Notes under the pieces: generated by a model
Told to the model about the DNA's origin: nothing
The model's database searches: none
Seen by the model: the letters and a program-made list of their open reading frames with translations, nothing else
DNA from: Chitinophaga sp. Ak27
GTDB lineage: Bacteria > Bacteroidota > Bacteroidia > Chitinophagales > Chitinophagaceae
Reading direction: 5' to 3'
Assembly: GCF_012726295.1 (NCBI RefSeq)
Contig: NZ_JABAOB010000006.1
Coordinates: forward strand, 248,001 to 312,000
Length of the DNA stretch: 64,000 bases
Made by a program: the position numbers and the translations under genes
In this document: positions 15,826 through 24,554 of the stretch, piece after piece
Numbering within the stretch: the first letter of the stretch is position 1
Layout of the letters: each line of letters opens with the position of its first letter

Positions 15826-17238
15826 ATGGCACACACTAAAATCGGAGGCAAAACATTATTGGAGATAGGTTACCCGCAGACGCCTGTATTTCGTATCGCC
15901 ATGCGCGTAATGGAAGCAGATTTCAGTCACCTGAGCCAGGAAGAAGCAATTGAATTATTGAAGAAGATATTGGCAAACCCGGCTGCATACGTGGGGGATC
16001 CGGTATTGGGAACTATTGCTGAGCAGCTGTTACAACCTGTGGCGCCGCCAGAAATTGAACTGAGAGCTACGCCTGTTCCATATACTGTTTATGGAAAAGA
16101 TTATATAGAAGAAGGTGCTATCCGGCAGATCAATAATGCAGTTCGTTTGCCCGTTGCCGTAGCTGGTTCCCTGATGCCAGATGCGCACCAGGGGTATGGG
16201 CTGCCGATTGGCGGGGTGCTGGCTGCGGAAAATGCTGTCATCCCTTATGGTGTTGGAGTAGACATCGGTTGCCGTATGTGTTTAAGTATACTGGATTTGC
16301 CCGAACATTCGCTATATACCAATGAGGCGGCATATGTAAAGGAACTGACCAGTCATACCAAGTTTGGCGCTGGCGCCGAATGGAAAAAGCGGGAAGCTGA
16401 CCCGATACTGGAAAGAACGGAATTTAGGGATATCCGGTTTGTGCGTAACCTGTTGGATAAAGCAGCGGGACAATTGGGTACTTCCGGCTCAGGGAATCAT
16501 TTTGTGGAGTGGGGAGTTGTAAGCATTACAGATGTTAATAATGAATGGAACCTGGCGCCGGGTAATTATGTCGGCTTGTTGTCGCATTCCGGTTCCCGTG
16601 GAATGGGGGCACAGATAGCCGGTCACTATACCCAATTGGCCAAAGAGTTGTGTCCATTGCCTAAAGAGGTACAGCACTTGGCTTACCTGGACCTGGATAC
16701 AGAAGCAGGGCAGGAGTATTGGCTGGCTATGAACCTGGCGGGGGACTATGCGTCGGCCTGTCACCACCTGATACATAAGCGGCTGATCAAGGCCACCGGT
16801 GCTACTTTGCTGGCGAGGGTGGAGAACCATCATAATTTTGCCTGGCAGGAAATGTACGAGGGAAAGGAAGTGATTGTACACCGTAAGGGCGCTACGCCTG
16901 CCGGTAAGGGTGTGCTGGGTATTATTCCTGGCTCTATGACCGCTCCTGGATTTATTGTGAGAGGAAAGGGAGAGGAGCGTAGTTTGCATTCGGCTTCCCA
17001 CGGGGCTGGCCGGCAAATGTCGCGTACCAAAGCGCTGGCATCTATTACTCCACAGGAGCTGAATGCCATGTTACAGGAACATGGGGTAACGCTGATCGGC
17101 GGTGGACTGGATGAAGCGCCGGGTGCGTACAAGGATATCAGTACGGTGATGGCATCGCAAACAGAGCTGGTAGAAGTAATTGGCCGGTTTATTCCAAAAG
17201 TGGTCAGGATGGCCGATGGAGGACCTCCGGAAGATTAA
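15826..17238 (+). CDS. rtcB: RtcB family RNA-splicing/repair ligase
   Basis: The 470-residue protein carries the RtcB signature: PDAHQGYGLPIGGVLA, GVGVDIGCRM (metal Cys ~148), GSGNHFVEWG, HSGSRGMG, ENHHNFAW, HRKGATPAG and ASHGAGRQMSR, whose His is the guanylylated residue in known RtcBs. It joins 2',3'-cyclic phosphate or 3'-phosphate RNA ends to 5'-OH ends using GTP and Mn (established for the family). No rtcA, archease or RtcR-type regulator is visible. Instead an AAA ATPase and a basic protein precede it in an apparent operon. Confidence 0.95.
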   Translation: MAHTKIGGKTLLEIGYPQTPVFRIAMRVMEADFSHLSQEEAIELLKKILANPAAYVGDPVLGTIAEQLLQPVAPPEIELRATPVPYTVYGKDYIEEGAIRQINNAVRLPVAVAGSLMPDAHQGYGLPIGGVLAAENAVIPYGVGVDIGCRMCLSILDLPEHSLYTNEAAYVKELTSHTKFGAGAEWKKREADPILERTEFRDIRFVRNLLDKAAGQLGTSGSGNHFVEWGVVSITDVNNEWNLAPGNYVGLLSHSGSRGMGAQIAGHYTQLAKELCPLPKEVQHLAYLDLDTEAGQEYWLAMNLAGDYASACHHLIHKRLIKATGATLLARVENHHNFAWQEMYEGKEVIVHRKGATPAGKGVLGIIPGSMTAPGFIVRGKGEERSLHSASHGAGRQMSRTKALASITPQELNAMLQEHGVTLIGGGLDEAPGAYKDISTVMASQTELVEVIGRFIPKVVRMADGGPPED

Positions 17239-17258
17239 TAAAAAAGAGATGCAATGAA

Positions 17259-17295
17259 GCGAAGGCGGAAGACAACCGAAGTTGTTTTTCGCTTT
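17259..17295 (+). terminator. Possible terminator after rtcB
   Basis: An inner stem ACAAC/GTTGT with loop CGAA, T-rich 3' side, and an outer GCGAA/TTCGC. It is weak and interrupted. Confidence 0.45.
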
Positions 17296-17463
17296 TCGTA
17301 TTTTTATTAGTCTACTTGTTTGGTAGGATAATTGAATTTTATTACTTATTATTGCGATAGATAATTTACCACCACCATTTATTTATCTAAATTCCTTGCA
17401 TGGGCTGGCACCATGTAGGAAGACCTGTGTCGCGCTATTATTCCGGATTTAAAAAATTACAAC

Positions 17464-18678
17464 GTGCATCTAAACTACCTGGCATTGGCTGTTCCTTTTT
17501 TCCTGACGTTTATTGGGTTGGAATACCTGGTAGCGGGTAAACAGGGAAAGAAATATTTTAAGTTTAACGATTCTATTACCAACCTGAGTGTAGGTATCGC
17601 GGAGCGGTTACTGGATACCTTTACGGTGGGGCTTTTTTATTTTGTATACGACTGGTTATACCGTCACTTTGCCATTTTTGATATTAAGAGCAGTGTATTG
17701 TTGTGGGTGGCCTTGTTGATGTGTACTGATTTTGTATGGTATTGGTATCACCGGTTGGCACATGAGGTAACGGTATTTTGGTGTGCGCATGTGGTGCATC
17801 ACCAGAGTGAGGAGTTTAACTACACCGTATCCGCCAGGATTACCGTATTCCAGGCATTTATACGTACGGGTTTCTGGGCCATATTGCCGGTAATTGGTTT
17901 TCCGCCGGCGATGATCACCAGTATGTTGCTGGTGCATGGGTTGTACCCGTTTTTTATTCATACCCGTACAATCGGGAAACTGGGGATATTGGAATATATA
18001 CTGGTAACGCCCTCGCATCACCGGGTGCATCATGCCAGTAATCCGCAATACCTTGATAAGAATTATGGAGATGTATTTATTATCTGGGATAAGTTGTTCG
18101 GGACTTTTGTGAAAGAGGAAGAAGAGCCGGTGTATGGGCTTACCAAGCCTTTGGAGAGTAACAGTTTCCTGTGGCAGCATTTTCATTTTATCCTGGAAAT
18201 GTTGTATTCGGTGCGGAGGACCAGTGGCTGGCGCAATAAGTTGCGTATTATATTTGGTAAGCCCGATTACGTGGATCCGGACGCCAGGAGGGTGTTGGAA
18301 GAAGCGTTTCTTTTAAGGAATCCACAGGCAGAAGCGCCCAGGTTGATCCGGTATGTATTGTGGCAAATCATTGCCACCCTGTTAGTATTGTTTTCCTTCC
18401 TGTTACTGGAATATTATGTGCCGGTTTTTATCCAGGTATGTATTACGTTCCTGATATTATTGACCCTAATCAACTGTGGTGCTATTATGGAGCAAAAGAA
18501 ATGGGTATTTTACCTGGAGTATGCCCGGTATCTGGTGTTGTGCCTGGCGGGTTATTATATATGGCCGCATGCAGGGTTCCTTTGTGCCGCAGCTATTATC
18601 ATGATCATGGCCTTTTATTTCCAGTCGCATTTAAAGGAGCGTTATCTGCGGTTGGTATATGGCTATCCCAGATCATAA
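17464..18678 (+). CDS. Sterol desaturase/fatty acid hydroxylase superfamily membrane protein
   Basis: The 404-residue multispanning protein starts with GTG 17464. It has the three-histidine-box di-iron signature: HRLAH, HVVHH and HHRVHH, with a further His at FFIHT. About 100 C-terminal residues form additional membrane helices. The overall layout resembles alkylglycerol monooxygenase-like members (inference). Such enzymes hydroxylate or desaturate lipids (family knowledge). It stands alone, 225 bases after rtcB, and faces the convergent sigma factor gene. Confidence 0.88.
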   Translation: MHLNYLALAVPFFLTFIGLEYLVAGKQGKKYFKFNDSITNLSVGIAERLLDTFTVGLFYFVYDWLYRHFAIFDIKSSVLLWVALLMCTDFVWYWYHRLAHEVTVFWCAHVVHHQSEEFNYTVSARITVFQAFIRTGFWAILPVIGFPPAMITSMLLVHGLYPFFIHTRTIGKLGILEYILVTPSHHRVHHASNPQYLDKNYGDVFIIWDKLFGTFVKEEEEPVYGLTKPLESNSFLWQHFHFILEMLYSVRRTSGWRNKLRIIFGKPDYVDPDARRVLEEAFLLRNPQAEAPRLIRYVLWQIIATLLVLFSFLLLEYYVPVFIQVCITFLILLTLINCGAIMEQKKWVFYLEYARYLVLCLAGYYIWPHAGFLCAAAIIMIMAFYFQSHLKERYLRLVYGYPRS

Positions 18679-18735
18679 AAAAATGGGCTGGCCCAGACTC
18701 TATTCGAGCTGGCTTAAAATCGGTATAATTTACTC

Positions 18736-19236
18736 TTATTGCCTGGGAACTTGAGATTTCAATATTTTCCGGGCAAAATGTATCCTACTTTTGATGGTGC
18801 CCAGGGGTTCTTGAAGAATATTGGCGATCTCGAAATATTTGTACCCTTCATAATATAACATAAACGGCTTTTTAAAGATACTGGGGAGGTGATATACCGC
18901 CACATGGATATCTTTCATTTGTAAGTTAGAGGCCGCTTTGTTACTTACCGCATTCTGCTGGTAATTAATAAAGAAATCGCTGGCATTTGGTTCTGCGATC
19001 ATCCTGTGTTTCAATCTTTTACGATAGTGATTAATGAAAATATTCCGCATAATGGTGAATAGCCAGGCGCGGATATTGGTGCCTTCCAGGTATTTTTCCT
19101 GGTTAGATAAGGCTCTGAAAAGGGTTTCCTGGTAAAGGTCTTTTGCTTGTTCGGCATCTTTAGTAAGGGTAAAAGCAAAGGGTTTCAGGAAATCTGCGTT
19201 TCCGATAAGTAAGGTGTTAAATTCAACAGACGACAT
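18736..19236 (-). CDS. ECF-type RNA polymerase sigma factor
   Basis: The 166-residue protein has sigma region 2 (DAEQAKDLYQETLFRAL, then TNIRAWLFTIMRNIFINHYRK) and region 4 (a C-terminal helix-turn-helix including YFEIANILQEPLGTIKSRIHFARK). The length suits an ECF factor. No FecR-like anti-sigma gene is adjacent on this strand, unlike most SusCD-linked ECF factors in Bacteroidota. It is transcribed away from the polysaccharide locus. Its target is unknown. Confidence 0.9.
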   Translation of the reverse strand: MSSVEFNTLLIGNADFLKPFAFTLTKDAEQAKDLYQETLFRALSNQEKYLEGTNIRAWLFTIMRNIFINHYRKRLKHRMIAEPNASDFFINYQQNAVSNKAASNLQMKDIHVAVYHLPSIFKKPFMLYYEGYKYFEIANILQEPLGTIKSRIHFARKILKSQVPRQ

Positions 19237-19590
19237 AATGTTTAAGTTTTGCCTTAATTGATTTAAACAAAGGGGTACTTAAGTATTCAGACGGAGCCAG
19301 GTGGGTGGCTAATACATGACTTTTTCTCGTAAAAAATTGATTCTCAAGCAATTGATCTTATGCCAATTCTTAGATCGATAAAACAGGTGGTAGTTTAAGT
19401 ATGATATAGATTTTTCAAACAGGTAACACAGAACGACTCTGATTAGATTAACGTAAAATGTGGATGAAAGGATTTGGTAACATAGTGATTTTTGTATTAC
19501 CTACAACAACTTGTTCTATATGTTACAGATACAATCTGTAATGAAATTTATTATAATAACCTTGTAAGATTGAAGACAGTCAGATATAGG
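19237..19590. other. Intergenic region between the sigma factor and the polysaccharide locus
   Basis: AT-rich sequence between divergent units. I see no confident promoter for the sigma gene and no repeat or RNA. The promoter and leader of the polysaccharide locus begin at 19591. Confidence 0.4.
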
Positions 19591-19619
19591 TTTATAGGTT
19601 ATTTTTGTTAGATTTGCCC
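19591..19619 (+). promoter_or_regulatory. Promoter element P1 of the polysaccharide locus
   Basis: It contains TTATTTTT, two bases, then TAGATTTGC, with -7 box TAGATTTG at 19609-19616. A 29-base stretch matches 28861-28889 at 25 positions. No good -33 TTTG is present, so an activator may help (inference). Predicted start of transcription is about 19623. Confidence 0.6.
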
Positions 19620-19622
19620 ACA

Positions 19623-19763
19623 ATGCAGCAAGTGGTCAACTGTCAACCGAACTTACACAGCTGTCTTAAAACAGAGGATACACCTGATCAGATTTATTTC
19701 CACAGATCTGATGCTGTCTTTCACGAGATTGATAACAGTCCCAATGTTTTAGCCAATAAGTAA
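19623..19763 (+). CDS. Putative 46-residue leader ORF at the head of the polysaccharide locus
   Basis: ATG 19623 lies 7 bases after the -7 box, so the message would be leaderless or nearly so. The frame runs 47 codons to TAA 19761-19763, 89 bases before pseF. The product has two Cys and four His (starts MQQVVNCQPNLHSC) and no membrane segment. I do not recognise it. It may be a real small protein, a leader peptide, or chance. Confidence 0.35.
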   Translation: MQQVVNCQPNLHSCLKTEDTPDQIYFHRSDAVFHEIDNSPNVLANK

Positions 19764-19852
19764 CGGATTATTAAAAATTAGGTATACTAATATGTAGGTA
19801 ATTGATAGTATTTTGATTATATATTGATATTTAACTGAGCTAGGCATACTAT

Positions 19853-20551
19853 ATGAAAAACATAGCCATAATTCCTGCGAGAGGCGGTAGTAAACGTATT
19901 TTTAAGAAAAACATCAAGTCTTTTTGGGGTAAACCTATTATTCACTATTCTATTGATGCGGCGTTAACATCAGGGTTATTTGACGAAGTAATGGTTTCTA
20001 CAGATGATGAGGAGATTGCTACTTTGGCGTTAGCGGGAGGTGCCAAGGTACCTTTTATGCGAACTGCCCGTAATGCAGATGACTTTGCTACGATAACCGA
20101 TGTGGTGACTGAAGTATTGCAGCAATATAAGGTCGTAAAACAGGAAGAATATGATAATGTTTGCTGTATATTTGCAACTGCACCTTTAGCCACTCCCAAG
20201 CGCTTAGAGGAAGCACTCAACTTAATGGTGGAACAAAAGTTCGCGTCAGTTTTTCCTGTAAGCCAGTTCTCTTACCCAATTATGCGTGCATTGAAGAAAG
20301 ATCCTGAAACAAATTGTGTATCTATGATTTGGCCAGAGTATTTAACAACCCGCAGCCAGGATATTCCTCCCGCTTTTCACGATTGTGGGCAGTTTTATTG
20401 GGCAAATATTATCGAGTTTTATAAGCATAAATCCTTTTTCACTCCCAATTCGGGCGTTCTAGAGTTTAGCCCCCTTGAGTTTCAGGATATTGATAATGAG
20501 GAAGACTGGAGAATGGCCGAAATAAAATGGAAGCTGAAATATTCAAGTTAA
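19853..20551 (+). CDS. pseF: Pseudaminic acid cytidylyltransferase
   Basis: The 232-residue protein begins with the CMP-NulO synthetase signature IIPARGGSKRIFKKN. It also contains MVSTDDEEIA, CCIFATAPLATPKRL and FHDCGQFYWAN, typical of PseF. It activates pseudaminic acid with CTP to give CMP-Pse (family knowledge). It opens the locus, about 230 bases after the promoter at 19591-19619. A gap of 298 bases without a gene separates it from the reductase. Confidence 0.93.
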   Translation: MKNIAIIPARGGSKRIFKKNIKSFWGKPIIHYSIDAALTSGLFDEVMVSTDDEEIATLALAGGAKVPFMRTARNADDFATITDVVTEVLQQYKVVKQEEYDNVCCIFATAPLATPKRLEEALNLMVEQKFASVFPVSQFSYPIMRALKKDPETNCVSMIWPEYLTTRSQDIPPAFHDCGQFYWANIIEFYKHKSFFTPNSGVLEFSPLEFQDIDNEEDWRMAEIKWKLKYSS

Positions 20552-20849
20552 AGTTATTTGCCCATTGGTACAGAGGGATTGCTATCTATTCAACTTGTAA
20601 GATGGTATTATGCGACAATGCGACGCACAAAAAATAAGTGTTTTGTTAACCCACTAATTCCTTCCATCCAGGATGTTGCCACTTATTGGTAATTTAATCT
20701 CAATTTAATCTTGTTCTCTCTTAAGTACATTCCACTGCTATTTTTAATTAATTATTAAGCTCATACTAATGCCAAATTTAGGGGGCATTTACTTTTACGG
20801 CGTTAATAATACGCGGCGTAGTACGACGACGCGTAAATTAATAATTGTA

Positions 20850-21737
20850 ATGAACCATTTAACCCGTGTGAGTAAGCTAATTTTGGGGACCGTCCAGTTC
20901 GGTACAAGATATGGCATTAATAATCAGGCTGGCCAACCCACAGCTTCAAGTGTTTTTAAAATATTCGATGTTGCCAGGAACGCTGGAGTTGTAAATCTGG
21001 ACACTGCAGAAGATTATGGGACTGCCCAACAAATAATAGGGGACTATCATGCCAACCACGATCTGGGCGATAGATTTGAGGTAATATCCAAGATTTCGCA
21101 TGGTTTTGTTGGAGGCTCGATAGAAGGCCATCTGCTAGACTCCTTGTCAGTACTGAAACTTCATATTTTGGAAGGCTATTTGTTCCATAACTACCAAATG
21201 TATAGAAATTCTCCGGAATTGCTAACGGCGTTGGTCGGACTTAAGGAACGTGGCTGGGTCAAGAAGATAGGCGTTTCTGTCTACTCCAATGAACAGATTG
21301 CCGCTGCGATCACGGATCGGCAATGTGATATTATTCAGATTCCTTTCAATTTACTTGATAATTTTACGCAAAAAGGTTATTTACTTGAAAAGGCGAAGGA
21401 ACTGGGAAAAGAGATTCATGTAAGATCTGTTTATTTACAGGGGCTATTTTTCATGGAATCGAGTTTAATCCCAGCTTATCTCCGTCCATTGGAACCATAT
21501 CTCAGTAAGATAAAGGCGTTGGCAGAGGAAGCGGCTGTCAATTTAGAAAGTCTTGCTCTGCAATACATAGCAGAGAATGAACATATTGATAAGATGCTTA
21601 TTGGTGTTGATTCAGTTGAACAGTTAACTGAGAATATTAGTGCATTGAGCGCCCCATTGGATAAGGCTATTTTTAAGGAAATTGACAAAATTAAGGTGCA
21701 AGAAACGCCGTTATTAAATCCCGTTAATTGGAAATGA
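20850..21737 (+). CDS. Aldo/keto reductase family protein in the nonulosonate cluster
   Basis: I prefer ATG 20850 because homology-like sequence (SKLILGTVQFGTRYGINN) starts just after it; an in-frame start at 20769 would add 27 residues. The ~295-residue protein is a (beta/alpha)8 aldo/keto reductase with LDTAEDYG (catalytic Asp and Tyr) and the C-terminal LIGVDSVEQL segment for cofactor binding. Its stop overlaps the next start (ATGA). Such reductases occur in modified nonulosonic acid clusters, but the substrate is not known here. Confidence 0.85.
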   Translation: MNHLTRVSKLILGTVQFGTRYGINNQAGQPTASSVFKIFDVARNAGVVNLDTAEDYGTAQQIIGDYHANHDLGDRFEVISKISHGFVGGSIEGHLLDSLSVLKLHILEGYLFHNYQMYRNSPELLTALVGLKERGWVKKIGVSVYSNEQIAAAITDRQCDIIQIPFNLLDNFTQKGYLLEKAKELGKEIHVRSVYLQGLFFMESSLIPAYLRPLEPYLSKIKALAEEAAVNLESLALQYIAENEHIDKMLIGVDSVEQLTENISALSAPLDKAIFKEIDKIKVQETPLLNPVNWK

Positions 21738-22495
21738 GAATAATTGCAGTAACCCAGGCCCGGGTAGGGTCTTCACGGCTACCAGGAAAGGTATTACGCG
21801 AAATCGATGGTATTACGCTACTTCAGATTCACCTTGAAAGAATTTTAAAATCCCGGAGGATTGATAAGTTAAAAGTAGCTACCACATTAGAATCAGAGGC
21901 CGCAAGTATTTGCAATATTGCTTCGGCACTTGGGCTCGATAGTTATTGTGGCTCAACGGACGATGTGCTGGATCGCTACTATCAATGTGTCATTGATGAG
22001 CACCCAGATTATGTTGTACGCATTACTTCCGATTGTCCACTGATAGATCCGCAAGTGATAGACGAAGTAATTGACTTCACTGTTGCCCATCAGCTAGACT
22101 ATGTTTCCAATACGTTGTTGCCTACTTTTCCTGATGGTATGGACGTAGAGGTATTTACCATGAAGGCATTGAAGCAAGCCTGGACCGAAGCAGCGCTGCG
22201 TTCGGATAGAGAGCATGTAACCCCCTATATCTGGCGCAACTCCTCATTTAAAGGCGGAGCTTTATTTGTTGCAGATAATGTGTCTAGCGGAGGGGATTAT
22301 GGAGCCTTACGTTTGACTGTGGATGAGCAGGTAGATTTTGATTTAATTCAGTTACTGATAGGCCAACTGGGCCTTAATTCATCCTGGAAGGAATATGCAG
22401 ATTATGTAAAGACTCATCCAGAGATACAAAGAATGAATCAGCATATTATTCATAATGAGGGATACATCAACTCTATCAATAAAGACATCAAGTAA
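21734..22495 (+). CDS. SpsF-like cytidylyltransferase/glycosyltransferase
   Basis: ATG 21734 overlaps the previous stop and fits the motif start better than TTG 21728. The 253-residue protein has the nucleotidyltransferase signature TQARVGSSRLPGKVL and VVRITSDCPLIDP, as in SpsF of spore-coat polysaccharide clusters. A second CMP-sugar synthetase beside PseF suggests either activation of another acidic sugar or a transferase-like role (inference). Confidence 0.87.
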   Translation: MRIIAVTQARVGSSRLPGKVLREIDGITLLQIHLERILKSRRIDKLKVATTLESEAASICNIASALGLDSYCGSTDDVLDRYYQCVIDEHPDYVVRITSDCPLIDPQVIDEVIDFTVAHQLDYVSNTLLPTFPDGMDVEVFTMKALKQAWTEAALRSDREHVTPYIWRNSSFKGGALFVADNVSSGGDYGALRLTVDEQVDFDLIQLLIGQLGLNSSWKEYADYVKTHPEIQRMNQHIIHNEGYINSINKDIK

Positions 22496-22499
22496 TCAT

Positions 22500-23819
22500 A
22501 TGATTAGGAATTTTCAGAAATCAGAACAGTATAGAAGTAGGATACATCAGTTGATTCCCGGTGGGGCACATACTTATTCAAAAGGGGATGATCAATTCCC
22601 GGCATTGGCTCCTGCAGCGATTGATTATGGAAAGGGTGCCTATGTTTGGGACATAGACGGTAATAAATTTCTGGATTGTTCAATGGGATTATCTTCTGTA
22701 AGTTTAGGACATGCCTATGAGCCTGTTTTAGAGCGGGTCAGAAAAGAACTTGAGCGAGGAGTTAATTTTCAACGCCCGTCAGTCATTGAATTGGAAATGG
22801 CAGAAACCTTCCTGGGGCTTGTTCCCTGTCACCAGATGATTAAATTTGCCAAAAATGGATCAACTGTTACCACGGCAGCAGTTAAACTTGCTCGGGCATT
22901 TACTGGAAGAAATTTAGTCGCATTTCCACAGGAGCATCCTTTTTATTCTTACGATGATTGGTTTATTTCTCAAACAGCCTGTAACAGAGGAGTTCCTGAA
23001 GCTATTAAAAATCTTTCGGTCACTTATAAAGCGGACAATCTGGAATCACTTACGGTCCTTTTCGAAAAGTATCCCGGACAGATAGCCTGCGTGATCTCCG
23101 AGCCTGAAAAGAATGCCGGTATACCAGAAGCATACCTGAAGAAAGCGATTGACCTCGCTCATCAACATGGAGCCTTGTACATAGTTGATGAAATGGTAAC
23201 TGGTTTTAAAACGGACTTTCCGGGATCTATTAAAAAGTATAACGTAGAGCCCGATATGGCTACCTGGGGAAAGGGGATTGCTAACGGATTTGCATTTTGT
23301 GCCTTAACGGGGAAGAAAGAGGTTATGGAATTGGGTGGAATAAAGCAAAAAGGTAGTGAAAAGGTATTTCTAATTTCCACCACTCACGGCGGTGAAACGC
23401 ATGCTCTGGCAGCAGGATTGGCTACCATAGCTGAATTTCGGAATAAACAGGTAGTCGCGCATAATCACGCTGTAGGCAGGTATTTTATAGAGAGCCTCAA
23501 CTCGATTATAAATAAAGCGTCCTTAGGTGATTACATTGAAATGGCAAATTGTGATTGGATGCCAATATTTACCTTTAAAGATAAGGATAAGGCTGTTTCT
23601 CCAGGAATGCGAACATTGATGATGCAAGAGATGATTGCCCGTGGTGTTTTATTTCAGGGAGCTTTTATACCTTGTTTTAGTCATCAGCACGAGGATGTTG
23701 ACTTTTTTGCAGCGGCTTTTGATAGTGCGCTGAACACGTATCAGGAGGCCTTGAATGCGGATTATTCCCAGCATTTAGTGGGAGATCCAACTGCTCCTGT
23801 CTTTAGAAGATATATATAA
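22500..23819 (+). CDS. Class III PLP aminotransferase (glutamate-1-semialdehyde aminomutase-like)
   Basis: Start ATG 22500, 4 bases after the previous stop; an in-frame start at 22455 would overlap the upstream gene. The 439-residue protein has class III features: GKGAYVWDIDGNKFLDCSMGLSS, a KNGSTVTTAAVKLAR phosphate-binding segment, IVDEMVTGF with the PLP Asp, and ATWGKGIANG with the Schiff-base Lys. Here it likely transfers an amino group to a sugar or sugar-acid precursor (inference from neighbours), not in tetrapyrrole synthesis. Confidence 0.88.
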   Translation: MIRNFQKSEQYRSRIHQLIPGGAHTYSKGDDQFPALAPAAIDYGKGAYVWDIDGNKFLDCSMGLSSVSLGHAYEPVLERVRKELERGVNFQRPSVIELEMAETFLGLVPCHQMIKFAKNGSTVTTAAVKLARAFTGRNLVAFPQEHPFYSYDDWFISQTACNRGVPEAIKNLSVTYKADNLESLTVLFEKYPGQIACVISEPEKNAGIPEAYLKKAIDLAHQHGALYIVDEMVTGFKTDFPGSIKKYNVEPDMATWGKGIANGFAFCALTGKKEVMELGGIKQKGSEKVFLISTTHGGETHALAAGLATIAEFRNKQVVAHNHAVGRYFIESLNSIINKASLGDYIEMANCDWMPIFTFKDKDKAVSPGMRTLMMQEMIARGVLFQGAFIPCFSHQHEDVDFFAAAFDSALNTYQEALNADYSQHLVGDPTAPVFRRYI

Positions 23820-23975
23820 TTTATATAATATATAATTTTTTAACGCAAAAAAAAAACGTTTTCATATCAGGTAATCAAAGAAGTACTATTTTTACAACAC
23901 TTATTTTAATAATTGCGGCCTTATGGATTTACTTGAGAAATAAGTCCATAAGGCAATTTCTCGAAAAAAAAATAA

Positions 23976-24554
23976 ATGGATAACAGTAGTTACGCCTGCT
24001 TGACAAAGCAGGTTTATAATTTCGATGATTATACTATTTTGCCGCTTAGACTCATTGATAAACAGGATATTATGAATTGGCGCAATGCACAAATGGATGT
24101 CCTGCGCCAGAATAGAGTTTTGACAATCGAGGATCAATCAAAGTATTTTACTAATGTAATCGCCCCTTTGTTTACCCAGGAATTTCCTCAGCAGATATTA
24201 TTTTCTTTCCTATATAAAAATGTTTGTATTGGTTATGGAGGGCTGGTACATATAACCTGGGCAGATAAACGAGGTGAAATTTCCTTTCTACTTGACAATA
24301 ATAGATTAAGTGACAATGAACAATATAGGAAGGAATTTTCTATATTTCTTGATTTTATGAAGAAGGTTGCCTTTGACGACCTGAAATTTAATCGATTATT
24401 TACAGAAACTTATGACATTCGCCCGTTTCATATTGGGGTGCTAGAGAACAATGGATTTTTACTGGAAGGGAGAATGAAACAACATATATTTATGAATGGA
24501 AATTTTTGCGATTCATTGATTCACGGTTTTTTAAAAGAGTATAGAAATGTTTAA
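23976..24554 (+). CDS. pseH: GNAT N-acetyltransferase, PseH-like
   Basis: The 192-residue protein fits the PseH type of GNAT: an N-terminal LPLRLIDKQDIMNWRN segment, CIGYGGLVHITWADKRGEISFLL and the acetyl-CoA region NRLFTETYDIRPFHIGVLENNGF. PseH acetylates the 4-amino group of UDP-4-amino-4,6-dideoxy-AltNAc. It overlaps the next gene by 8 bases. The start region is A-rich. The symbol is probable, not certain. Confidence 0.8.
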   Translation: MDNSSYACLTKQVYNFDDYTILPLRLIDKQDIMNWRNAQMDVLRQNRVLTIEDQSKYFTNVIAPLFTQEFPQQILFSFLYKNVCIGYGGLVHITWADKRGEISFLLDNNRLSDNEQYRKEFSIFLDFMKKVAFDDLKFNRLFTETYDIRPFHIGVLENNGFLLEGRMKQHIFMNGNFCDSLIHGFLKEYRNV

